A DNA stretch of 64,000 bases from positions 31,732-95,731 of the forward strand of contig CAZFPK010000009.1 of NCBI GenBank assembly GCA_964521025.1, given 5' to 3'. Position 1 is the stretch's first letter, and every line of letters starts with the position of its first letter. Under the pieces are notes generated by a model. It saw nothing but the letters and a program-made list of their open reading frames with translations, did no database searches and had not been told where the DNA came from. Positions 8,808 to 16,995 of this stretch are shown here, one piece after another. A program made the translations under genes and the position numbers. The stretch comes from DRTC01 sp964521025. GTDB taxonomy: Bacteria; Cloacimonadota; Cloacimonadia; Cloacimonadales; TCS61.

Positions 8808-10574
8808 ATGGCAAAAGATTTAATTATAGATGGAATAGCATTAGAATCAGATCCTGATAAAACCTTATTAGAAGTTGCCCGGGAATTGGGAATTCACATT
8901 CCCACGCTTTGCTTTTATAAAGATCTTTCTCCTTATGCTGCTTGCAGGATTTGTGTGGTAGAAGTTATCTGGAGAGGTAAATCTCGTTTAAGAACAGCTT
9001 GTACTTATCCGGCTTGGGAAGGAGAGGTAAAGACCGATTCTCAAAGAGTTCGGAAAGCACGCAAATTGATTTTAGAATTGATGCTGGCAGAAGCTCCGGA
9101 AGCCGTTGAAATAAAAGAAATGGCAAAAGAATATGGTGCCAATCCCGAAAAGCATAATGTTCACAGAATTGGTAATGATAACAAATGTATTGCTTGTGGA
9201 TTGTGTGTGCGTATCTGCAAAGAGAGGATGAATATAGGTGCTATCGGGTTCAAAAATCGGGGTCAGGAAAGGGAAATTACTACTCCCTTCGATAAATTGT
9301 CCGATGTTTGTTCAACTTGTGGAGCTTGCTCATTCGTTTGTCCAACCGATGCGATCAGATTTAAATATCTTTCCGAGAAAAAAGTAACACCCATCCTTTC
9401 CGAATTTAATAAAGAATTGATCAGACGCCCTGTAATCTATACTCCATTCCCGCAGGCTGTTCCCAATGTTCCGGTTATCGATAAAGAAAAATGTATGCAT
9501 TTTCTTAATAAGTCTTGTCGAATATGTGAATCTGTTTGTGAATCCGATGCTATTCGCTATCAGCAGGAAGACGAGATCATCGAAGAAGAAGTCGGAGCTG
9601 TGGTTATGGCTACCGGTTATGATCTTTATGATTTGAAAAAACTACCGGAATTCGGCAGTGGGAAATTGAACGATGTAGTCGATGGACTCACTTTCGAGCG
9701 TATCCTGTCTTCTTCCGGACCTTCCAGCGGCAAAGTCTTCCGACCTTCCGATAATAAAGAACCAAAAACAATTGTTTTCATCAAATGTGCCGGTTCTCGC
9801 GATCCGGAAAATCATAATGCATATTGTTCAAAGATATGCTGTATGTATTCCACCAAACACGCCATGTTATACAAGCATCGTGTTCCGGACGGAAAGGCTT
9901 ATATCTTCTATATGGATGTGCGTACCGGCGGAAAGCGTTACGAAGAATTCTATCAAAGAGCTCAGGAAGAAGAAGGTGTTATTTATCTGCGAGGAAAAGT
10001 TTCCAAATTATATAATGAAGATGGAAAAGTCGTAGTCAGCGGTGTGGATACGCTTCTGGGAAGGAACATCGAGATCAGAGCGGATCTGGTGGTTTTGGCT
10101 ACTTCCATTCTCCCAACCGCAGGAACTACGGATATAGCAAACCTGGTAAAAACTCAAATCGATGAAAACGGTTTTTTGAATGAAGCTCATCCGAAAATGC
10201 GTCCTGTGGAATCGATGAGTGCCGGAATTTATCTTTCCGGCTGCGGACATGGTCCGAAAGATATTCCCGAAACCGTTGCTCAAGCTTCAGCAGCGGCAAA
10301 TATGGTCTGCAAACTTTTTGCAAATGAGTTTTTACTGCATGAACCGATCATCACCGGAGTGGATCTGGATGTCTGTTCCGGCTGCGGAGTTTGTGTGGAG
10401 GTTTGCCCGTATAATGCCCGGGAATTAAATGAAGCACGCGGTGTAGTAAATGTTAATAAGGTGTTGTGTGAAGGCTGCGGAGCGTGTGCTGTTGCGTGTG
10501 TATCCGGTGCAGCCCGGCAGAATAATTATACAGATGCCCAGATCAATGAGATGGTGCAGGCGCTTCTGGTGTAA
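8808..10574 (+). CDS. NuoG-type ferredoxin front fused to HdrA C-terminal half
   Basis: The 588-residue protein starts with a NuoG/HydA-type [2Fe-2S] ferredoxin (PTLCFYKDLSPYAACRICVVEV). Two [4Fe-4S] motifs follow (CIACGLCVRIC, CSTCGACSFVCP). It then switches into HdrA: CRICESVCESDAI, the second half of the FAD fold (GAVVMATGYDLYD), the HdrA cysteine cluster (CAGSRDPENHNAYCSKICC) and a C-terminal double ferredoxin. The first half of the FAD fold is absent here and present in the gene at 5652, so the two proteins together make one HdrA. The ATG at 8808 is preferred over TTG 8805, with ggaagga nine bases upstream. It ends in the block's second AT-rich element. The trans-assembly is inferred from domain content. 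Confidence 0.88.
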   Translation: MAKDLIIDGIALESDPDKTLLEVARELGIHIPTLCFYKDLSPYAACRICVVEVIWRGKSRLRTACTYPAWEGEVKTDSQRVRKARKLILELMLAEAPEAVEIKEMAKEYGANPEKHNVHRIGNDNKCIACGLCVRICKERMNIGAIGFKNRGQEREITTPFDKLSDVCSTCGACSFVCPTDAIRFKYLSEKKVTPILSEFNKELIRRPVIYTPFPQAVPNVPVIDKEKCMHFLNKSCRICESVCESDAIRYQQEDEIIEEEVGAVVMATGYDLYDLKKLPEFGSGKLNDVVDGLTFERILSSSGPSSGKVFRPSDNKEPKTIVFIKCAGSRDPENHNAYCSKICCMYSTKHAMLYKHRVPDGKAYIFYMDVRTGGKRYEEFYQRAQEEEGVIYLRGKVSKLYNEDGKVVVSGVDTLLGRNIEIRADLVVLATSILPTAGTTDIANLVKTQIDENGFLNEAHPKMRPVESMSAGIYLSGCGHGPKDIPETVAQASAAANMVCKLFANEFLLHEPIITGVDLDVCSGCGVCVEVCPYNARELNEARGVVNVNKVLCEGCGACAVACVSGAARQNNYTDAQINEMVQALLV

Positions 10575-10714
10575 AAAGGAGAAAACTCAAATAACAATAA
10601 CCAAAAATCCAAATTCCAAACACCTCGAAGAACTGATTGGTTTGGGATTTTGAAGTTGGAATTTATTTGTGTTTTGTTATTTGTGCTTTTCTGTTTGTGA
10701 TTTAAGGAAATTTT
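10575..10714 (+). repeat. AT-rich inverted-repeat intergenic element, copy 2
   Basis: This is a 140-base spacer with the same caaat-rich 5' arm and atttg-rich 3' arm as the element at 3655-3905. It shares aaattccaaacacctcgaag (10611-10630) with that copy, apart from one base. Again it sits between a flavoprotein or FrhB-like gene and a Sec-MvhD gene, so element and gene may have been duplicated together. No coding potential is seen. Confidence 0.6.
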
Positions 10715-11140
10715 ATGAATAAAAAATTCTCACCCAAGATCGTTAGTTTTTTGTGCAAATGGTGTTCCTACACCGGAGCCGATCTTGCCGGTATTAACAG
10801 GTTTCAGTATCCCACTTCCATTATCCCGATCCGGGTGATGTGCTCCAGCAGGATTGATCCGGTTTTCCTGATCAAATCTTTTCTGCGCGGTGCTGACGGC
10901 GTTTTTGTGGGTGGCTGACATCCTGGAGACTGCCATTACCAGGTCGGTAATTATCACACGAGAAGACGGATCGCCATCGTAAAGGAAGTATTCAAATCAC
11001 TCGGGTTGGAAGACGACAGGATCCGTTTGACTTGGATCTCCGCTTCGGAAGGACAGAAGTTCGCCCAAGTGGGAAATGAATATACAAAGCAGATTTTGGA
11101 AAAAGGTGAGAATCCCTCGAAGAAAAGGATTTTTTTGTAA
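10715..11140 (+). CDS. mvhD: MvhD-type [2Fe-2S] subunit, selenoprotein (Sec68)
   Basis: This is the second Sec-type MvhD, also 141 residues once TGA 10916-10918 is read through. The upstream part holds CKWCSYTGADLAG and the CSSR site. The downstream part begins HPGDCHYQVGNYHTRRR, nearly identical to copy 1. TAA at 11138-11140 closes the frame. A SECIS-like hairpin follows the TGA. The ATG has aaggaa upstream. It lies between the NuoG-HdrA fusion and the large HdrA at 11490, so it would connect the two. Without selenocysteine insertion the product would be a 67-residue stub lacking the conserved C-terminal half. The Cys-type paralogue at 39772 shows what residue is expected at the TGA. Confidence 0.9.
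10916..10951 (+). promoter_or_regulatory. UGA Sec codon and SECIS-like hairpin of mvhD copy 2
   Basis: The stem is ATTACC (10935-10940) with GGTAAT (10946-10951) and the loop is AGGTC. The loop begins 23 bases after the TGA, as in copies 1 and 3. The stem also encodes conserved residues (HYQVGN), so conservation alone is not proof. The loop base changes while the pairing stays intact. Confidence 0.78.
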
Positions 11141-11489
11141 AATGTTTTTTATTGAGAAGGTGTTGAGAATGAAATTGCATTCGCAAAGGAAAACTCTGAA
11201 AAAATGTCTTTCAAGAAATTCTTTACTATTAACTCTTTAAGGGCTGGATAAAATTTTCTGGTTACAATGGTCTCCGTTGTAACCAAACAGTGTTCCAACG
11301 CAGAGCATTGGAACAAGTTTAACCTTGTTACCAAACCCTGTTTGGTAACACAAAAAACAATCAACATTCCCAAAGAGGGCTTTGGGAACGAGATTTTAAA
11401 GGGATATAATTCTCATCTTTAGAAAGCAGCCATCTCTCTCTTCTCAAGAGAGGGACCGAGGGTGAGTTTAAGATAATAAAGGAAAGTCT
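11141..11489. repeat. Gene-free spacer with four REP-like palindromes
   Basis: I see no gene in these 349 bases. Between 11260 and 11388 there are four consecutive hairpins with different arms: GGTTACAATGG/CCGTTGTAACC (11260-11284), TGTTCCAACGC/GCATTGGAACA (11291-11315), TGTTACCAAAC/GTTTGGTAACA (11326-11350) and TTCCCAAAG/CTTTGGGAA (11367-11388). Each has a loop of three to four bases. Similar units occur at 16907-16962, 27496-27541, 54872 and 60752. They look like a dispersed REP-type family. A ribosome-site-like aaaggaaag precedes the HdrA start at 11490. Confidence 0.7.
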
Positions 11490-14400
11490 ATGAGTTTGAA
11501 AAGCAGAGAAATTTTGATAATCGGAGCCGGAATTGCCGGAATACAGGCAGCACTCGATCTGGCGGAAATGGGTGTAAAGGTTCATCTGGTGGAAGAAACT
11601 TCCACCATCGGTGGCAGGATGCCGCAACTCGATAAAACATTTCCCACAAACGATTGTTCGATGTGCATTCTGGCGCCAAAAATGAGCGAATGTGCCAGGC
11701 ATCCGAACATAACGATCCATATTAAATCCCGAGTGGAATCAGTGAGCGGTAATCCGGGTGATTTCACTGCAGAGATCATCGAAAAAGCAAAATTTGTGAA
11801 TCCCGAAGTCTGTGTAGCCTGTGGACTTTGCGAAGAAAAATGTCCGCTTAAAATAGATGACGAATTCGATATGGGACTACGCAGACGCGGTGCCATTTCC
11901 CGTTATTTCCTGCAGAGCATTCCTTCCGAATACACGATTGACGAAAGCGAGTGTTTGTTTCTGAACAATGGCGTCTGTAAACTCTGTCAGAAGGTTTGTC
12001 CTGCCGACGCTATCAATTTTGAAGACCAGGATAAAACGATCGAATTGAAGGTGGGAGCAGTGATCGTTGCTACCGGAATTGATGCTTTCGATCCTATCGG
12101 GTTCGGGCATTTCGGTTACAAACGGTATCCGAATGTAGTTACTTCCTTAGAATTTGAAAGAATGCTTTCTGCATCCGGTCCTTTCGGCGGTCATGTTCAG
12201 CGTGCTTCCGACAAAAAAGAACCCAAAAGCATCGCCTTTATCCAGTGCGTCGGCTCTCGCGACGAAAGTATCAATCACGACTATTGCTCATCCGCCTGCT
12301 GTATGTTCGCCATCAAAGAGGCAGTCATCGCTCGTGAACACAGCAAAGACCTGCAAGCATCCATTTTTTATATGGATATCAGGGCGTTCGGCAAGGATTT
12401 TGATAAATATTATGAACAGGCAAAAACCAAATACGGCGTGGAATTCATCAAATCAAAAGTCTCACATATTGCTGAAACAGACAAAGGGAATTTGGAACTG
12501 AATTATGTTTTGGAAAACGGTGACATCAAATACAAAGATTTTGATCTGGTTGTGCTGGCAGTGGGATTGCAGCCGAGAAAAGAGGTTCGCGATCTGGCAG
12601 AACGGTTGGACATCAAACTCAATGAATATGAATTCTGCCGCTCGGATAATTTTGCTCCGCTGAAAACCAGTCGCGAAGGAATTTTTGTTTGCGGTGCATC
12701 CAACGGACCCAAAGATATTCCCGAATCTGTAATGTCGGCTTCCGGTGCCGTTGCGGAAGCCACAAAATATCTGCGTTTGGAACGACAGGAACTCGTAGAA
12801 AAGAAAGTTCAGGAAACCAATGTGATCGGTGAACGACCGCGTGTGGGCGTTTTCGTGTGTCATTGCGGGATCAACATTGCCGGCGTGGTGGATGTGAAAA
12901 ATGTAGCCGAAGTTTCCAGCGGAATTCCGAATGTGGAGCACAGTGAAGATGTGATGTATGCCTGCTCGCAGGATTGTATGAACACAATCAAAGAGCGGAT
13001 CAAAGAGAAAAATCTAAACCGCGTGGTCGTGGCAGCCTGCACACCGCGAACGCACGAACCTCTGTTCCGCGAAACCATCAGCGAAGCGGGTTTGAATCCC
13101 TATCTTTTCGAAATGGCAAACATCCGCGATCAGTGTTCCTGGGCACATATGAACGAGCCGGAACTCGCTACTGAGAAGAGCAAAGACCTCGTGAGTATGG
13201 GAGTTGCCAAAGCGCGCGACTTGATGCCGCTCAAAAGACTTCCTATCGAGATCAATCCGAAATCGCTGGTCATCGGCGGTGGACTGGCGGGAATGACGGC
13301 TGCACAATCGTTGTCAGTTGCTGGTCACGAAGTGTTCCTGATAGAAAGGGAAAAAGAACTCGGCGGCAACCTTAAAAATATCTATTTCAATTTCGGGAAA
13401 GACCCGCAAAAATACCTGCAGGACACGATCACAGAAGTTTCCAATAATAAATTGATACATATATATAAGAATGCTGAGATCAAGAAAATTGACGGTTATG
13501 TCGGTAATTTCAAAACGACTTTTGCGGATAATGAAACGGAGAAGGAAACAGAGTTCGAACACGGAGTAGTGATCATCGCAACGGGTGCGGAAGAACACAA
13601 AACCAGAGAATATTTGTATGGAGAATCTCCGAGAATCGTTACGCAGGTGGAATTTGAGGAAATGCTGCACCAAAGGAAATTTCCAAATGGGAAACCGAAA
13701 AATGTGGTGATGATCCAGTGCGTTGGTTCGCGGGAAGAAGACAAGATGTATTGCAGCCGCGTGTGCTGCACAAAAGCCGTGAAGAACGCTCTGGAATTGA
13801 AATGGCAACTTCCGAATGTGAATACTTATATTGTAAATCGCGATATTCGAACTTACGGTTTCCGCGAGAAATATTACGCAGAACTGCGTGATAAGGGAAC
13901 GATGTTCGTGCATTACGAACCGGACGGAAAACCCGATGTGCAGTTAGCTGATGAAACCGACCCGGACAGCAAGATCAACATCACGGTTTTTGATCCGATA
14001 ATGGATAAAGAAGTGGTTGTAACCGCTGATCTGCTGGTGCTTTCCGTAGCGATCGATGCCCGACCGGAAAATGCCGAACTCGGTAAAATGCTGAAGGTTC
14101 CTTTGAATTCTGACGGAATGTTCATGGAAGCGCATGTGAAGTTACGTCCGGTTGATTTTGCTACAGACGGTGTTTTCGTGGCCGGACTCGCTCATAATCC
14201 CAAAGATATGAACGAGAGCATTATGCAGGCAAAAGCAGCAGCCAGCCGCGCTCTTACTTATATCACCAAAAAGGCCGTTCTGGCAGAAGGGACAATCGCC
14301 GAAGTGCGCGATGATAGATGCTCCGGCTGTGCATATTGTGAAGAAATATGTGCTTACAAAGCGATCGAGATTGACCAGGAACAAGAAATAGCCGTGGTGA

Positions 14401-14534
14401 ACGATGCACTGTGTAAAGGCTGCGGAGCGTGTGTAGCATCCTGTCGTTGTGGAGCGTTGGACTTACGGGGATTCAGCAACGAGCAACTCTTTGCTTCGTT
14501 TGAAGCATTGGATCTGGTAGATGTTTTGAATTGA
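11490..14534 (+). CDS. hdrA: Double-module HdrA flavoprotein
   Basis: The 1014-residue protein holds two HdrA-type FAD modules in one chain. Module 1 has IIGAGIAGIQAA (near 6), NDCSMCILAPKM, [4Fe-4S] motifs CVACGLCEEKCP and CKLCQKVCP, and the cysteine cluster CVGSRDESINHDYCSSACC (near 253). Module 2 starts with the HdrA N-domain (VGVFVCHCGINIAG near 452, CTPRTHEP near 515), then FAD motif VIGGGLAGMTAA (near 592), CVGSREEDKMYCSRVCC, and a terminal double ferredoxin. HdrA is the site of flavin-based electron bifurcation. Here it sits upstream of DsrE-like, Sec-MvhD and Flx-like genes, so it probably forms the core of a Flx-Hdr-type complex. The paralogue at 40517 has the same layout. Confidence 0.93.
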   Translation: MSLKSREILIIGAGIAGIQAALDLAEMGVKVHLVEETSTIGGRMPQLDKTFPTNDCSMCILAPKMSECARHPNITIHIKSRVESVSGNPGDFTAEIIEKAKFVNPEVCVACGLCEEKCPLKIDDEFDMGLRRRGAISRYFLQSIPSEYTIDESECLFLNNGVCKLCQKVCPADAINFEDQDKTIELKVGAVIVATGIDAFDPIGFGHFGYKRYPNVVTSLEFERMLSASGPFGGHVQRASDKKEPKSIAFIQCVGSRDESINHDYCSSACCMFAIKEAVIAREHSKDLQASIFYMDIRAFGKDFDKYYEQAKTKYGVEFIKSKVSHIAETDKGNLELNYVLENGDIKYKDFDLVVLAVGLQPRKEVRDLAERLDIKLNEYEFCRSDNFAPLKTSREGIFVCGASNGPKDIPESVMSASGAVAEATKYLRLERQELVEKKVQETNVIGERPRVGVFVCHCGINIAGVVDVKNVAEVSSGIPNVEHSEDVMYACSQDCMNTIKERIKEKNLNRVVVAACTPRTHEPLFRETISEAGLNPYLFEMANIRDQCSWAHMNEPELATEKSKDLVSMGVAKARDLMPLKRLPIEINPKSLVIGGGLAGMTAAQSLSVAGHEVFLIEREKELGGNLKNIYFNFGKDPQKYLQDTITEVSNNKLIHIYKNAEIKKIDGYVGNFKTTFADNETEKETEFEHGVVIIATGAEEHKTREYLYGESPRIVTQVEFEEMLHQRKFPNGKPKNVVMIQCVGSREEDKMYCSRVCCTKAVKNALELKWQLPNVNTYIVNRDIRTYGFREKYYAELRDKGTMFVHYEPDGKPDVQLADETDPDSKINITVFDPIMDKEVVVTADLLVLSVAIDARPENAELGKMLKVPLNSDGMFMEAHVKLRPVDFATDGVFVAGLAHNPKDMNESIMQAKAAASRALTYITKKAVLAEGTIAEVRDDRCSGCAYCEEICAYKAIEIDQEQEIAVVNDALCKGCGACVASCRCGALDLRGFSNEQLFASFEALDLVDVLN

Positions 14535-14812
14535 AGATTGAATATTTAATATTGAATATTGGGGAAGAGTTTGTGAGAGAAATGAAAAACTCATCCTGCT
14601 GTCATTCTCTTAAGGAAGAAAAATTGAAAGAATTTCAAAGAGAAGGAACATAAGATATGCAAGGAGAAAAATTTCATTCTCGTCTCGAAGTAGCGAAATC
14701 CCCTCTTGAGAGGGGTGCGACTTTAGTCGCGGGGTGTGTTTTCTCGTTACAATGGTCACCGTTGTAGCAAAAGGACTGTCAGGAAAAGCAACAACCAGAT
14801 ACAGAGGAAGAT
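14535..14812 (+). repeat. Spacer with a dispersed repeat shared with 19454-19595
   Basis: This 278-base spacer has no convincing gene. It contains aactcatcctgct (14588-14600) and agagaaggaacataaga (14639-14655). Both words recur in the same order at 19525-19537 and 19554-19570. A GC-rich palindromic stretch with cccctcttgagagggg at about 14700-14715 follows, then a remnant of the gttacaatgg palindrome. agaggaag precedes the next ATG. Confidence 0.5.
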
Positions 14813-15166
14813 ATGAAAATCCTAATAGTAATAAACGATGCACCATATGGAACAGAGAAAGCTTACAATGCGTTGCGGTTAGCAATGACATTGACGAAAG
14901 AACATAAAGATGTTCAACCGTTGGTGTTTTTAATGGCAGACGCAGTAAACTGTGCAATTCCAAACCAGCAGACTCCGAAAGGTTTTTATAACATCGAAAA
15001 GATGCTTGGTTTCATTCTAACAAAAGGTGCGGAAGTGAAAGCCTGCGGAGGTTGTCTGAAAGCACGCGGTTTATTCGATACGACTCTCATCGAAGGCGTT
15101 CAGAAAAGTAATATGTCCGAATTCACGAAATGGAATGTGGAAGCGGATAATATCATATCATTTTGA
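14813..15166 (+). CDS. DsrE/YchN-like sulfur-carrier protein
   Basis: The 117-residue cytoplasmic protein begins KILIVINDAPYGTEKAYNALRLA, the usual first strand and helix of the DsrE/DsrF-like fold. It has the cysteine motif KACGGCLKARG near residue 80, the position where DsrE-type proteins carry persulfide. Its length matches the family. It sits between a double HdrA and a Sec-MvhD, a context that fits delivery of a sulfane-sulfur atom to or from an Hdr complex. The TGA at its end is a normal stop, because the protein is already full length. YchN-type proteins of unknown role are the alternative. Confidence 0.82.
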   Translation: MKILIVINDAPYGTEKAYNALRLAMTLTKEHKDVQPLVFLMADAVNCAIPNQQTPKGFYNIEKMLGFILTKGAEVKACGGCLKARGLFDTTLIEGVQKSNMSEFTKWNVEADNIISF

Positions 15167-15437
15167 TTGAATATTATGGAAGAATTTGTGAGAGAAATAA
15201 CCCTGAAAAAGTCTCTCTCATTAGTTCTTTCAATTGACTCTTTCAGGGTTAGAAATGCAAGAAAGCTTGAAAGTGTTAAGCAGGAAGAAAAAGCGGAAGA
15301 AACATACTCTGAAAATGTTTCATTCAAGTATTCTCTCATTTGACACTTTCAGAGTTAGAAGATAAGCACGAACCTTGAAAGTGTTAAGCAAGAAGAAAAG
15401 TGAAAGAAACATTTTCAAGGTTAATATAGAGGTAAAT
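15167..15437 (+). repeat. Spacer with tandem imperfect inverted repeats
   Basis: No gene is seen in 271 bases. Three imperfect hairpins follow one another. They are built from words such as ccctgaaaaagtc/gactctttcaggg and ccttgaaag/cattttcaagg. The word gaaagtgttaagcaggaaga occurs near 15269 and, with one change, near 15378. The element ends just before agaggtaaat and the Sec-MvhD start. Confidence 0.5.
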
Positions 15438-15863
15438 ATGAATGAATTCCAGCCAAAAATTTTGGCAATATTATGTAACTGGTGTTCTTATGCCGGAGCA
15501 GATCTGGCAGGAGTTTCGCGGATGCAGTATCCTCCGAATGTGCGGGTGGTGCGTATTCCCTGCTCGGGAAGAGTAGATCCGCTGTTCATTATGAAATCGC
15601 TGCAGAGCGGTTTTGACGGTCTGCTTGTAAGTGGCTGACATCCCGGCGATTGCCATTACCTGTCAGGTAATTTTATCGCACGCAGGAAATATTCTGCGAT
15701 CAAACCGCTTCTGGAAATGATCGGGATCGAGCCGGAAAGAGTTCAGTTCTCGTGGATCTCTGCCGGAGAGGGTCAGCGTTTTGCCGACATCATCGAAAAG
15801 ATAACATCGGAAGTTAAGAAGATCGGACCGGCAACGCGCCTCGTGAAAGGAGCGAAACAATGA
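15438..15863 (+). CDS. MvhD/FlxD-type [2Fe-2S] subunit, selenoprotein (Sec67)
   Basis: This is the third Sec-type MvhD. The start is ATG 15438 (agaggt just upstream); longer upstream readings run into repeat sequence. Reading TGA 15636-15638 as Sec gives 141 residues ending at TGA 15861-15863, which overlaps the next start by four bases (ATGA). The C-terminal half after the Sec (HPGDCHYLSGN...) is as conserved as in the paralogues. CNWCSYAGADLAG and the CSGR site complete the cysteine set. The hairpin ATTACC-TGTCA-GGTAAT follows at the standard distance. Directly downstream lie FlxC- and FlxB-like genes, so this copy corresponds to FlxD of the Flx-Hdr complex. Confidence 0.9.
15636..15671 (+). 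promoter_or_regulatory. UGA Sec codon and SECIS-like hairpin of mvhD copy 3
   Basis: The stem is ATTACC (15655-15660) with GGTAAT (15666-15671) and the loop is TGTCA, starting 23 bases after the TGA. The loop differs in most bases from copies 1 and 2 (AGGTT, AGGTC) and changes the encoded residues, yet the stem is identical. This favours selection on the hairpin. G is at the second loop position. Confidence 0.78.
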
Positions 15864-16825
15864 TCACGGATTTGCAGAATGAAATTAAGAAACTCCTGAA
15901 AGACAAAAAAGCAGATGTGGTTATCGGTTGGGAAAAAGGTTCGCTTCCGCTGTCCTGCTCTCCGCTGTTTATGTATGAAGAAAAGGATGTAGAACGCCTG
16001 ATCTTCGATGAAACCTGTCGCAACAACCTCACTACATATCTCACTAAAGATAAACGAAAATTAGGGAAAACTCACGACAAAGTGGGAATCATCGTGAAAG
16101 GCTGCGATGCAAGATCGCTGGTTCTGTATTCCGTGGAGAAACAGATCAAACGGGAGAATATCGTCATCATCGGAGTTCCCTGCAGCGGCGTTCTGGAAAA
16201 AAAGAAAGTTCATAAACAGGTGGAAGGAAACGAAGTTCTAGAAACGAAAACAGATAGCAAAAACATCGTTTTGGAAGGTCGAGATTTCGAGAAGAAAGTT
16301 CCCTTGAAAGATATTCTCTGCGATTCCTGTATTTCCTGTCAATATCCCGATGCAGTTGAACACGATATTTTTATTGGAAAACCTCGCAAAGAAGCAGATG
16401 TAAAAGATGAATTCAGAAATGTAACCGAATTTGAGAAACTTCCTGCCGATAAACGCTGGGAATATATTAAGGAAGAATACTCCCAATGCATCCGCTGTTA
16501 TGCCTGCCGCAATGTGTGTCCGTCCTGTTACTGCAATGTCTGTTTCGTGGATCAGAACGACCCGCAATGGATCGGCAAAACTCCTGAAGTTACGGATTCG
16601 GTAATCTTCCATCTCATCAGGAACCTGCATGTTGCCGGCAGATGTGTGGACTGCGGAGCGTGTGTGAGCGCCTGTCCGGTTGACCTCGATCTGCGCATTA
16701 TGAACAAAAAAGTGGAGAAGGAAATTAAAGAAAGATTCGACTTTACGGCAGGATTGGACATCAATGAAAAACCGGCGATGGCAAGTTATTGTGAGAAAGA
16801 AAAACAAGATTTTATTATGGGTTAG
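15860..16825 (+). CDS. FlxC/FrhB-like [4Fe-4S] dicluster subunit
   Basis: The 321-residue protein has an N-terminal FrhB-like part (GIIVKGCDARSLVLYSVEKQ, VGIPCSGVL near 110-120) and a cysteine pair CDSCISCQYP near 155. Two cluster motifs follow: CIRCYACRNVCPSCYCNVC near 209 and CVDCGACVSACPVDLDLR near 260. It resembles the proteins at 1437 and 2563 but is shorter. Its ATG overlaps the mvhD stop (ATGA). Together with the AsrA-like and AsrB-like neighbours it matches the iron-sulfur subunits of FlxABCD-HdrABC, which pass electrons from NADH to the bifurcating HdrA. Which of FlxB or FlxC it should be called is uncertain. Confidence 0.75.
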   Translation: MITDLQNEIKKLLKDKKADVVIGWEKGSLPLSCSPLFMYEEKDVERLIFDETCRNNLTTYLTKDKRKLGKTHDKVGIIVKGCDARSLVLYSVEKQIKRENIVIIGVPCSGVLEKKKVHKQVEGNEVLETKTDSKNIVLEGRDFEKKVPLKDILCDSCISCQYPDAVEHDIFIGKPRKEADVKDEFRNVTEFEKLPADKRWEYIKEEYSQCIRCYACRNVCPSCYCNVCFVDQNDPQWIGKTPEVTDSVIFHLIRNLHVAGRCVDCGACVSACPVDLDLRIMNKKVEKEIKERFDFTAGLDINEKPAMASYCEKEKQDFIMG

Positions 16826-16906
16826 AGAATGAATAACAAAACATCGCTCTTGATTAAACACCGAAAAGCACTGAAATTCACCGAGAGAAATGTTTTCCAT
16901 CTCCTC

Positions 16907-16962
16907 GTTACCAAACTCCTGTTTGGTAACCTAATTGAAATTCCCAAAGAGGGCTTTGGGAA
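16907..16962. repeat. Two REP-like palindromes
   Basis: Hairpin 1 is GTTACCAAAC/GTTTGGTAAC with loop TCCT (16907-16930). Hairpin 2 is TTCCCAAAG/CTTTGGGAA with loop AGGG (16941-16962). Both belong to the family seen at 11260-11388, in the same order. They fill the 170-base gap between two Flx-like genes. Confidence 0.7.
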
Positions 16963-16995
16963 CGAGATTTATGAGATCGATTTATAGGAAATATT

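Noticed and set aside
15164..15300. Readthrough of the TGA ending the DsrE-like gene at 15166.
   Set aside because: The frame stays open for a while, but the protein is already at full family length and the continuation is repeat sequence.
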